DNA of 21,101 bases from Carex sylvatica (Eukaryota; Streptophyta; Magnoliopsida; Poales; Cyperaceae). Within the stretch, counting starts at the first letter, position 1. Every line of letters starts with the position of its first letter. The translations under genes were made by a program, and so were the position numbers. The notes under the pieces were generated by a model that ran no database searches, had not been told where the DNA came from, and saw nothing but the letters and a program-made list of their open reading frames with translations. The stretch lies in NCBI GenBank assembly GCA_964058845.1, contig CAXKVR010000800.1:1-21101 (forward strand), given 5' to 3'. Of the stretch, positions 1 to 8,360 are shown one piece after another.

Positions 1-2
1 TC

Positions 3-251
3 CATGTATCACAGTTACGCAGATATGTGCGAGATCCGTCGCATTGTATTGATCATTCGGGTTTACGCGTACAAGATGATCTGACATATCAGGAAGAACC
101 AATGCAGATATTGGATCGAAAAGAGCAACGGCTACGAAGCAAAGTGATTCGGCTCGTGTTGGTAAAATGGGGACGCCATTCCGATAAGGAAGCGACGTGG
201 GAGCTCGAAGAGAGCATCCGAGAAAAGTATCCGGAGTTATTCGACAATTAA
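3..251 (+). CDS. C-terminal end of Ty3/gypsy (chromovirus) pol polyprotein, partial
   Basis: An open frame enters from the left edge and stops at TAA 249-251. Its first visible residues are HVSQLRRYV, the short motif usually found after the integrase core of plant Ty3/gypsy elements. A stretch around PMQILDRKEQRLRSK and a chromodomain-like tail (LVKWGRHSDKEATWELEES, then KYPELF) follow, as expected for chromoviruses and most like the Tekay/Del lineage. The product would be the integrase tail that steers insertion into chromatin. GTG at 27 is not a real start, because the frame continues upstream. No stop or frameshift is visible here, but the rest of pol is outside the window. A polypurine tract and an LTR lie directly downstream, as expected for this position. 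Lineage assignment is inference from remembered family motifs. Confidence 0.85.
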   Translation, partial: HVSQLRRYVRDPSHCIDHSGLRVQDDLTYQEEPMQILDRKEQRLRSKVIRLVLVKWGRHSDKEATWELEESIREKYPELFDN

Positions 252-288
252 GGTACGAAATCAAGTTCAGCGGACTGAACTTCATTTT

Positions 289-302
289 AAGGGGGGGAGA
301 AA
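289..302 (+). other. Polypurine tract of the LTR retrotransposon
   Basis: An all-purine run (AA, seven G, then AGAAA) ends exactly where the LTR begins with TG at 303. This is the usual primer site for plus-strand DNA synthesis just upstream of a 3' LTR, and it lies 38 bp after the pol stop codon. It supports reading the downstream block as the 3' LTR. Confidence 0.8.
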
Positions 303-2716
303 TGTGACATAATAAATATTTTATACTGACTGATTGAATTAAGGCGTTAAGAATCGAATAATAAATATAGAAAAACGGTCCAGTGCGGATGGATGACCCG
401 CACTGCGGGTGGCTTCACCCGCACTGGGATAATTTTCCTTAACGAATTCCTGTGATTTTCACTGGGTGCGGATGGTAATGCAGATGGGAATCCGCAGTGC
501 GGATGATTGATCCGCACTGGGGTGTGTTTGTTATTTGCGCAGTGAATGCGGCTGGATGGATCCGCAGTGCGGATGGTTGGTCCGCACTGGGGTCTGTATT
601 TCTGTTATTCTTGTTATTTTGAGGGACTTATTTGCAAAATGGATAAACTAAACATCTTCTCTCTTTCTCTTTCATCTTTTTAATAAATAAAAACATTACA
701 TAAGGGCCTCTTTGTAATAAATATTTTCAAGTTGTTAATAACTAAAAGTTGGAGGGTATATTTGCAAAATTCCAATTATTAATCAAACTTGCTTTCTTCT
801 CATTTCACTTCCACCAAATAATTGAAGTAAAATACGGGAGGGTTAGGTTAGAGCCGAACCAAGAAAGGGAAAGAGAGAGAGAAAGAGAAATCGAACGCGG
901 AAACTGATTCGGACTGACCGGAAAATCGAGATTCGAGCTGAATTGACGATCCTTGATCGATTAGAAAGCTTCAATTTGGTATATATTTCTCCCTTGGTAA
1001 TTTCTTGAAAATCCTAATTTATTCGATTTATTCGATTTGTCATGATTTCGGTTGAAATTTGTAATTAGGGTTTCGTAATCGAGTTCTAGCTCGATTAGTT
1101 GTTAATTTGTGATAATTGATACGATTTATCTTCCTTTTCTCTTGGAAACCCTAATTTCATTTGATTGGTTATATTTTGGTGAAATTCGAATTCGAATTTG
1201 ATTTGAAACGTTATAACTCGATAATCGAATTGATTTGCTTGTGGAATTTGGAATTGAACTAGGGTTTTGGGGTTGGATTGAAATGGAAAGGAATTATGAT
1301 AGTTTCATGTGAAACTCTGGAAATTGTTGGAATTAATCGAGTTATAACTTCGTTAAAACCTATCGGATATTAATCGAACGCGTTAATCGAATTTAACGTG
1401 TAAAATAGGTGGTAATCATACGAGGCAAAGGATTTCTGGATCGTTCGAGACGCCTGAGCCTTAGTCGAGCGTGCTATTACTCAGGTGCGGGGTTTCTGGA
1501 CTTGTTTGATATTTTATATTCAGAAATTAAACTGTGTTTCGATTCATATGCATTGCATTGCCTAAATAAAGTGAAACTCGAATTGTTTTATCTAATTGAT
1601 TTGCATGCTGGTATGGTTATTATTTGTGTTGATCTGAATGATCTGATTTTGGAATTAAAGTCACCGTGCTTTATATCACCATCGGTTGGTGGATATGGTA
1701 TTATTGTCATCCACCGTGATGACGTCACTCAGGGAGTGAATCCGGATTTGTCAAGTCTATGCATGGACTGTGACGCTCAGTGTTCTAAAGCTTTAGATCG
1801 TCTGGCCCTCGGCAGTTCCCAGTACCGGTTGGGACGAGGGGTAAGTGACTTTGTATTATGATTTTGGATATGGGTGACTGTGTATCGGAGGCATTACCCA
1901 GGGGGTAATGCGTTTGGATGGTCAATTGGATTTATATGGATTTTCCGGATATGAATTAGAACCAGACTTTTAATTAAACAGTTAAGCCTGTAACTACAGA
2001 TGAGTGTCATGAGAAAAGGTTTTACCTGGTACAGCCGTCTGTAGGTGTCTGTAACCCTACAGATGAGTGGGAACGAATTGGGGTCCAGTTTGGTGAAACA
2101 TCTGTAGTTACTACCAGATATTCTGAAATCGAGTTAAACCAAATATTGTGTGCTTGAATTTCATCTTGGCAATTCCTGAATTGTGATTTCATTTGGATAT
2201 ATGTTGTCGGGTTTGTGTATTCATGTTTATATATGATTATAAACTGATTTGAGCTTTATTTGTGTTTACTTTTTGAATATAATCTGTGATTGCAAGTCCA
2301 GGGACGATATGTGGCAAATTATCGCACTGAGAATTCAATTCTCATCCCCTCTTTTGGGTTACTTTTTCAGGTTCCGGTTCGGCGGATCCGAGAGAGACAC
2401 GAGGTCGGTAGGCCTGGTTTTCACCGCTGCTTAGCTGTCTGGTATTGTGACTAGAGACATGTATAGATTTATGTTTTGATTGTATATATATATGTGTTCT
2501 CTATGTCATTTGGTGATACGTATCCATCGAGATACGGATTTTGTATGATATTACCTGACCAGTTGGGATTTGTGAACTGTTTTTCTTAGTTATTTGTTTG
2601 TTTTGTTGGTGTGTTTTACTTTCTATTATATCGTACTTGCCTTGTAGGCATACGGGCAACCGTATGTCTATGGCAGGAGGCACCCGTCACGCCTCGTGGG
2701 GCCGCGGGGTGTGACA
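303..2716 (+). mobile_element. 3' LTR of Ty3/gypsy retrotransposon (2,414 bp)
   Basis: The LTR is bounded by TG at 303-304, right after the polypurine tract, and CA at 2715-2716. Both ends carry TGTGACA (303-309 and 2710-2716). The length suits Tekay/Del-type chromoviruses, which have multi-kilobase LTRs. The block from about 1900 to 2716 is clearly related to 3180-4102, including the last bases GGTGTGACA, which independently supports the right boundary. It contains a hairpin cluster (381-589) and conserved CTGTAG/CTACAG motifs (1994-2106). The 5' LTR is outside the window, so neither the TSD nor the LTR-to-LTR divergence can be examined. Open frames inside, including one of 150 codons at 1409-1861, have no recognisable protein content. 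Confidence 0.82.
381..589 (+). repeat. Cluster of four related hairpins inside the LTR
   Basis: Four short inverted repeats share a core of the form CAGTGCGG...CCGCACTG. They lie at 381-405 (8-bp stem), 405-422 (7-bp stem, GCGGGTG/CACCCGC), 495-519 (10-bp stem, 5-nt loop) and 565-589 (9-bp stem, 7-nt loop). The last two are 70 bp apart in an imperfect tandem repeat. The cluster is much richer in GC than the surrounding LTR. Its function is unknown. Confidence 0.8.
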
Positions 2717-3120
2717 ACTTAGGCACGTTATTAATTCACGAAAGTGACCCTTAATGACATATTAGGTTAGAAACCTCATCAAATCATACATGAATTTAAA
2801 CAATATTGAATAGATAGAATTAACAAGGGATTGTAAACCAAATGCCCCTAGATCTTTCCAATTCTTGAAAGCAACCAAGATTCTATTTTACTTTCCTTTT
2901 TTACTTTTATTGTTTTAAACCTCATCTTCTCGGGTATGGAACCCAAACCTTAGGAAGTTATAACAAACAAACCCCCCCAATTCTACTTTTATTGCATCTA
3001 CTTCTTTTTATTTTTATTATTTTTTGAAATTAATTAATAAAGTCTAAACCTAGTAATTGTCCATATTTCCTGTGGATCGATACCCGATAATATACTACAC
3101 GGTAGGATTGTATACTTGCA
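2717..3120. other. Decayed LTR-element fragment, possibly Tat/Athila/Ogre-like
   Basis: There is no coding capacity. The stretch contains an AACAAACAAACCCCCCC run (2962-2978), T-rich filler, and then CTGTGGATCGATACCC at 3071-3086 followed by ACTACACGG and GTATACTTGCAA. A string of this form is familiar from the LTR/5'UTR region ahead of gag in plant Tat/Ogre/Athila-type elements. That assignment rests on memory of the motif only and is tentative. It sits between two LTRs of another family, which suggests nested insertions. Confidence 0.3.
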
Positions 3121-3179
3121 ATCTGAACTGAAAGTGTATTTAAGGTTAAAAATTACAGTTTGCTGTACTGAAACTTTGT

Positions 3180-4102
3180 ACTATACATTTCTGGTGCAAC
3201 AATATGTTGATTTTGATTGTGATTGTGATGATGTTTGTGAGTGACTTGTGTGTAACGTTTGTGGATCAGGAGTATTATCCTACGGAATAGTACATTTGGA
3301 AGGTCAATTGAATATTGCGACATCTTGAGTTCCGAAGTGAATTTTTGTGATATGATTTCAAACCAGACCTTAGAAAACGGTTAAGCCAAAGCACTACAGA
3401 TAGGTGTCAGATAAAGGGTCCAGATGGGTGGGTCTGTAGGTGTCAGTAACCCTACAGACGAAGGTCAGATAAAAAGGGTCCAGCTCAGTGGAACATCTGT
3501 AGGTGTTACCAGCCTTATTAAATGATTGAAGCCTATTATGTTCTCGTTCGAACTTCGATTTGAATATTCCATTAGTTGAATTTCATTTGATTATCTGTTG
3601 TCAAGCATATGCATTTATATATATATATACACACACACACACTGTGGTAGAACTGTGAAAGTGATTTCGTATGAGTTTTTATTTTGTAAAAATAGAGTCT
3701 GATTGCAAGTCCAATAACCTGTTTGTGGCAATTTCGTACTGAGAATGAAATTCTCACCCCCACCCTTTGGGTACTTTTACAGGTTTCGGTGCGACTGGGA
3801 CTGGGTCTGAGGAGGCACGCGAGTATTAGGCCCCCGGTATATGTCACCCTTACCATAGTCATTAGTTTTGTTGTATAGATCTCTATGTCATGCCTGACGG
3901 TTGGTATCCGTAGGAGATACCTTTGATGGTTATACTTGTACCAGTCCTGTATACTGGGATTATTATTTTATGGATACATTTGACCTGTTTTATCTATTTT
4001 GTGGTGTAATTCTGAGTAAATGATGAAATGCCTTGTAAGTATACACGGAATTGTATACTTACAGCGGGGGACTATTGCGACCCGTGGCTACGAGGTGTGA
4101 CA
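3180..4102 (+). mobile_element. Diverged, 5'-truncated LTR related to the 303-2716 LTR
   Basis: From about 3230 the sequence follows the right third of the first LTR. Both have AACCAGAC, the CTACAG...GTCTGTAGGTGTC...AACCCTACAG block, GATTGCAAGTCCA, ACTGAGAAT..AATTCTCA, a TTTGGGT/TTTCAGGTT block and a final GGTGTGACA (ending 4102). By eye the similarity is moderate, with many substitutions and indels, so this is an older or different subfamily member. The left two thirds of the LTR and any TG start are missing. It includes a TA/CA microsatellite at about 3616-3642. No internal retrotransposon sequence adjoins it, so it may be a truncated solo LTR. The left boundary is approximate. Confidence 0.7.
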
Positions 4103-4498
4103 CAATTGAAACATCTATCACAGTAGTAATAATGGACATGATTAACAACTCAATATCATTATTACTGCAATGATTAAAAACAATTTGTGACGCATATAAA
4201 TAAGAAATATAATGTTGTGGTTTCAGTAAAAAAAAAACATTATGTTGTGCTTTTTTATATTTTTTTATTTGTGCAAAAAATGAATTCAAGAAGTAATTAA
4301 TTGATCATTTGATTTATAACATGAAGAAAGAACTGATATAAGATCTTTAGAATTACCTGCTCAAACTTCGCTGACTAACAAATAGTAAAGAAAATTGGTT
4401 AACGGGTTTAATGAATAACGAACTTTTTGAATAAATATTACAAAACTAAATAATATTCTTACCTGTTAAGAGTAACGAATCATAATTAAATGCTGAAT
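4103..4498. other. AT-rich intergenic DNA, nothing recognised
   Basis: No gene, RNA or clear repeat boundary is visible. The short reading frame on the minus strand has no recognisable protein content. Confidence 0.6.
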
Positions 4499-4510
4499 AA
4501 ATATCAAATA

Positions 4511-4640
4511 TATTGGCACCGCAGAGTTAGTGTAGTGGCACGAGTCTCGCTCGTCTCTCTATAATATTATCACGTATTCAATTCTTAAAAATAACATCTA
4601 AAAGATGTTTGAGTATACCGAAACCTTTTAATAAAACAAA
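4511..4640 (+). mobile_element. SINE-like element with pol III A and B boxes and 12-bp TSD
   Basis: The body is flanked by a perfect 12-bp direct repeat, AAATATCAAATA, at 4499-4510 and 4641-4652. Inside, TAGTGTAGTGG (4528-4538) fits the tRNA-type A-box consensus. ATTCAATTC (4576-4584) fits the B box except for its first base. The right end is A-rich (TAATAAAACAAA), as expected from target-primed reverse transcription. The 130-bp length is in the range of short plant SINEs. A true tRNA gene is unlikely because no cloverleaf is apparent and the B box is degenerate. The exact left end of the body is uncertain by a few bases. Confidence 0.7.
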
Positions 4641-4741
4641 AAATATCAAATAAATAGATAGCATATATATTTTAAGTATCTAATTAAAAAAAAGAAATCC
4701 AAAACTAAATATATTATTTTAGACAAATTATGTACATAATA

Positions 4742-5078
4742 TAGGAGTGAAAACGAAGCAAATACGGAGAGGATAGTGGTAAAACCATATTCATATTTTT
4801 TTATTTATTTTTCGGATATCAACCAGATATGGATCGAATCAAATATTTATTAAAATAATATTAAAAAAATACTAAAGTTCATAATATTTATCTATTATAA
4901 ATTTATAATTATAATGGTGAATAATAATATTTTTTATATTATATATTAAAATATATGACATATATCTACTATTCGAATATAGATATTTGAAACGTAAAAC
5001 CATATCGATATCCATATCTAATTTATCGAATACGGGTTGAATATGGATCCAATATTATTCATACCGTTTTCACCCCTA
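4742..5078. mobile_element. MITE-like element, TIRs TAGGAGTGAAAACG / CGTTTTCACCCCTA
   Basis: The left end TAGGAGTGAAAACG (4742-4755) is the inverse complement, with one mismatch, of CGTTTTCACCCCTA (5065-5078). Inner parts also pair loosely: AATACGGA near 4761 against GAATACGGG near 5028, and GATATGGATC near 4827 against ATATGGATCC near 5041. The interior is AT-rich and non-coding. Adjacent 8-bp flanks (ACATAATA / ACACTATA) match only in part, so the superfamily is unclear; hAT-like is possible. Confidence 0.5.
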
Positions 5079-5271
5079 ACACTATAATAAGAATGCAAAC
5101 ATTTTAATTATTGGTTTCATTATTTTTTTAAAATAAATGAATTACTTATTACATAAAGCTATATAAAATATCTTATATATCATTCTTATCAAAATATATA
5201 AAAACATCATTTTAAACACATTATTTCCATGGTTTGTATATAGTTTATAGAATATCGTATAGTCAATGCAC

Positions 5272-5412
5272 CAAGGATTGGATTGAAATTTATGGGGTTT
5301 TCATAGTAGAAATTTAGGTATCAAATTTCAACAAGGATTGGATTGAAATTTATGGGGTTTTCATAGTAGAAATTTAGGTATCAAATTTCAACAAGGATTG
5401 GATTGAAATTTA
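5272..5412. repeat. 60-bp tandem repeat, 2.35 copies
   Basis: Two complete copies (5272-5331, 5332-5391) and a 21-bp partial third copy (5392-5412) are present. Bases 5281-5340 are identical to 5341-5400. The unit begins CAAGGATTGGATTGAAATTT. Perfect identity implies a recent duplication. An assembly artefact is also possible for a repeat this short and perfect. Confidence 0.95.
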
Positions 5413-5687
5413 AAGTTTGAGAAGAGTGCGTGAGGAGTTCATATCTACTGCGGTACCCTACCTTGTAAAATGAGATATGCATCTTTTAATTTTGCACGAA
5501 TCTCAAAACGGATTCCTAATTCAAATAGGTACTATAATTATTTAGGCTAGGCTGAAAATTATTCTGCTAGTTCGTATTCTCTGAGATAACTAAAATCCAT
5601 ACCATATTTAATTTGGAGCCTATTCGGAATGATGCACGATTGTTGTTACTTTGAGATTCTTACAAAAAAAAAATACTTGAGCGGTCT
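5413..5687. other. Intergenic DNA, nothing recognised
   Basis: This stretch between the 60-bp tandem repeat and the foldback element has no reading frame, RNA gene or inverted repeat that I can support. Confidence 0.55.
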
Positions 5688-5696
5688 GAATTTTTT

Positions 5697-6751
5697 CGGC
5701 CATTTTTATTAATATTCCTTAAAAAAAACAAAATTTTAACAATACCCATGTGTTTAATTTTTTTTTATTCATGCCCTGACCGCTAGGCCAACGGGCGGCC
5801 CATATTCCTAATGGGGCGTCTCCCCCACGGGCGGTCCAAATGAGCTAATTGAGATAAAACGTTACCAACGTTTCCTAAAACGTTACCAACGTTTTAGCTA
5901 AATGCGATTTAGGGTTTTAATTTTCTGACAGCTCAGCTAACTGATCAAAACGTTAGCAACGATTTATATAACGTTATGTAACATTTTTCACTGACTCAAA
6001 CTTGATCAAAAACAAGAATTTCTAAAGCTCAGAATTAATTAAATCGTTACAACGTTTATAAGAAACGTTATAACGTTTTATTTTGAATTCTGGTACAGCT
6101 ATACTTACAGCTCTGACATGTTTTAATCGTTACAACGTTTTGTAAAACGTTTTGATCAGTTAGCTGAGCTGTCAGAAAATTAAAACCCTAAATCGCATTT
6201 AGCTAAAACGTTGTAATGTTTTTATGAAACGTTATAACGTTTTAGAGAAGTTCAGAACTGCTCAATACAGCTGTCTATTCTCCCTTAAACGTTGCAACGT
6301 TTTACAAAACGTTGTAACGTTTAAAGCATGTCAGAGCTGTAAGTATAGCTGTATCAGAATTCAAAATAAAACGTTATAACGTTTCTTATAAACGTTGTAA
6401 CGATTTAATTAATTCTGAGCTTTAGAAATTTCTGTTTTTGATCAAGTTTGAGTCAGTGAAAAACGTTACATAACGTTATATAAATCGTTGCTAACGTTTT
6501 GATCAGTTAGCTGAGCTGTCAGAAAATTAAAATCCTAAATCGCATTTAGCTAAAACGTTGTAACGTTTTAGGAAACGTTGGTAACGTTTTATCTCAATTA
6601 GCTCATTTGGACCGCCCGTGGGGGGGGGCGCCCCATTAGGAATATGGGCCGCCCGTTGGCCTGGCGGTCAGGGCATGAATAAAAAAAAAATTAAACACAG
6701 AGGTATTGTTAAAATTTTATTTTTTTTAAGGGATATTAATAAAAATGGCCG
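5697..6751. mobile_element. Foldback (giant inverted-repeat) transposon, Mutator-like TSD, non-autonomous
   Basis: The left arm 5697-6150 (454 bp) is the near-perfect inverse complement of the right arm 6297-6751 (455 bp), around a 146-bp loop. By eye the arms differ at well under 5% of positions. The tips are CGGCCATTTTTATTAATAT (5697-5715) and its exact complement (6733-6751). The flanks carry a 9-bp direct repeat, GAATTTTTT (5688-5696) and GAATTTTTC (6752-6760), with one mismatch. A 9-bp TSD with very long inverted repeats points to the Mutator superfamily. Near each end is a GC-rich block (CGGGCGGCC, GGGCGGTCC). The middle is an array of about 28 AACGTT hexamers. A ~67-bp block, running from AAAACGTTTTGATCAG to AGCTAAAACGTT, occurs three times: 5888-5954 (inverted), 6145-6212 and 6493-6559. 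There is no coding capacity, so movement would need a transposase supplied elsewhere. Confidence 0.85.
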
Positions 6752-6808
6752 GAATTTTTCAAAGATCAACACAAAATTCGTGTACTCCTGATGACTTGTA
6801 CTTGTAAT

Positions 6809-6850
6809 AAAAAAAAAAAAAAAAAAAAAAGGAAAAGGAAAAGGAAAAGG
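6809..6850. repeat. A22 run followed by GGAAAA hexamer microsatellite
   Basis: Twenty-two consecutive A (6809-6830) are followed by GGAAAAGGAAAAGGAAAAGG (6831-6850). Long phenylalanine-rich minus-strand frames across this tract are by-products of it. It could be the tail of an old retroposon inserted beside the foldback element, but no body is recognised. Confidence 0.85.
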
Positions 6851-6860
6851 ACTGTAACAG

Positions 6861-7999
6861 TTGGGTTGGAAAATACTGTGAGCAGAGCAGAGCTGGTGCA
6901 AGTGCCAGAAAAGCTAAACATGCACTGAGATTGTGGGGAATTGAAGTCTCTTGCATTGGATTCAGGAGGCAGATATCTGAGCAACTGCTCCATCTATAAC
7001 TGCTGCTTCAAATCCCCTTCCTTGACTGCTTCTCCTTTTTCTCTTTCTCTTCCCTTCTCTTCTCAGTTCTCCATATATCCATCTGACCATCTCCTCTGGT
7101 AAATTGAAAAATATGCACAAAAAAGTAGTCTAGATTAGATCATCTAGTGCGTGTATGTCTGATAGATGTCTATTCAGATCAGATCATGGAGAGATGTGCA
7201 GTGCAGCTTTGGGTCTGAATTCTGACTCTACACAGACCTGATCAGCTGATCTGACTCTGACCAAGACTTTTTTTTTTATGTTTTATTTTCAGAATTTCTA
7301 ATTTATAAATGTATTTAAAATTTTATTAAGAGTCAGAAATATGGATTTTTTTTTTCCATACCACAGAAAATTTTATAAGGAAGGTTACTTAGAATTTGTA
7401 TGCATATTAGATAATTTTTTGTGACTAAGAATCAAGATCTACATGAAAATTTTAAAGAAACGAATAACCAAATTTGATGATTCAATTTTTTTCAGAAAAT
7501 TCTTAAAGGAGAGTTAATATTATCGACAAAGTTATTTTATTTTGATGTCATAGAAGGTTTTCTGAATAACAGAATCATCGATTCATTCCTGTAAATTTAG
7601 TATGCAAATTTCTAATAGCCGAATCAATAATTCAATTGTTTATAGAGCCAGGTTTCGGTTTTCTCCTTCCTTAAAAAATATATAAGACTAAATATTTAAT
7701 ATATTCTGAATATATTTTTTTTTTTTTCAGTACTAGATGCACTTGTTGATTTTGGTGCGCTTGCAGTTGGAGACTTGCAGCTTTAGACCCCAATCCATAT
7801 GTCTGTTTATGCACCTCTTCTTGGGCCCCACATCAGATCTCCATTCATTTTCTCTGTTCTCTCTCTTTTTTTTTTTTTGGAAAAAGCTGCTAAGACACCA
7901 AAAAAGGTAAAATATCATTGGTTGTACTTTCCATTGTGAAATAGAGTGAACATAGCGCACAGGAGTAAAATAAGCATACAATTGAACTGATTAAAAATA
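6861..7999. other. Intergenic DNA, no supported gene
   Basis: Positions ~6870-7260 are less AT-rich and include a CT-rich stretch at ~7025-7070 (TCTCCTTTTTCTCTTTCTCT), somewhat like a plant 5' leader, followed by a possible donor (TGGTAAAT, ~7098). No coding exon can be built from it. The remainder to 7999 is AT-rich with homopolymer T runs. An untranslated transcript or a degenerate gene end cannot be excluded. Confidence 0.45.
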
Positions 8000-8007
8000 G
8001 TTCTCCA

Positions 8008-8169
8008 CAGTGTTGTAAGTAACAGTTCGTTAATTGAAAATAATTGAGAATAATTGAGAATAATTGAAAATAATCAGCTGATTAATCGGAAAAATTCATG
8101 ACAGTTTGATCACCACCAACAACTAATTGGCCGATTAATCGGCCTAAACAGACATTTTTTACAACACTG
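8008..8169. mobile_element. hAT-type MITE, 162 bp, perfect 8-bp TSD
   Basis: The terminal inverted repeats are CAGTGTTGTAA (8008-8018) and TTACAACACTG (8159-8169). They are flanked by a perfect 8-bp direct repeat, GTTCTCCA (8000-8007 and 8170-8177). An 8-bp TSD with termini beginning CAG is characteristic of the hAT superfamily. The interior has repeated TAATTGA units (8031-8075) and nested palindromes (CTGATTAATCGG, GGCCGATTAATCGGCC). There is no coding capacity, so it is non-autonomous. Confidence 0.85.
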
Positions 8170-8190
8170 GTTCTCCATGCTACATGGATT

Positions 8191-8360
8191 CACTGTTGCA
8201 AAAAATGGTTATTTAGTCCGACTAATCGACATGGTAATCAAATTGTTACGAATTGATTTATCAAAGGACTGTTAGCATATGACAACGATTAATTAACTGA
8301 TTTGTTCGATTAATTATCCGTTTTTCATTTGAACTTTGACGGTTTGATTAATCGTCCATT
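8191..8360. mobile_element. Diverged partial relative of the 8008-8169 hAT MITE, opposite orientation
   Basis: CACTGTTGCAAAAAATGGTT at 8191 resembles the 8008-8169 element read from its right end (CAGTGTTGTAAAAAATGTCT). The interior also tracks it: GTCCGACTAATCGAC against GGCCGATTAATCGGCC, then AATCAAATTGTTACGAATTG against GATCAAACTGTCATGAAT. Further GATTAATCG-type motifs continue to about 8355. No matching right terminus or TSD was found, so the right boundary is arbitrary. Confidence 0.45.

Noticed and set aside
1409..1861. 150-codon plus-strand open frame
   Set aside because: It lies wholly inside the LTR, shows no recognisable domain or composition of a real protein, and the aligned diverged LTR does not preserve it.
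4511..4640. Functional tRNA gene
   Set aside because: The A box fits, but the B box is off consensus, no cloverleaf stems were seen, and the A-rich tail with flanking duplication fits a SINE better.
5697..6751. CRISPR-like array or bacterial repeat region suggested by regular AACGTT repeats
   Set aside because: There are no unique spacers of constant length, and the context is a plant nuclear genome; the repeats are part of an inverted-repeat transposon.
6668..6993. Three overlapping minus-strand frames rich in Phe
   Set aside because: They are produced by the A22 run and the GGAAAA microsatellite read on the opposite strand; the alternating frames have no protein signature.
7020..7110. First exon or 5' leader of an additional gene (CT-rich stretch followed by a possible GT donor)
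   Set aside because: No coding exon, acceptor or downstream frame could be assembled, so a gene call would be guesswork.
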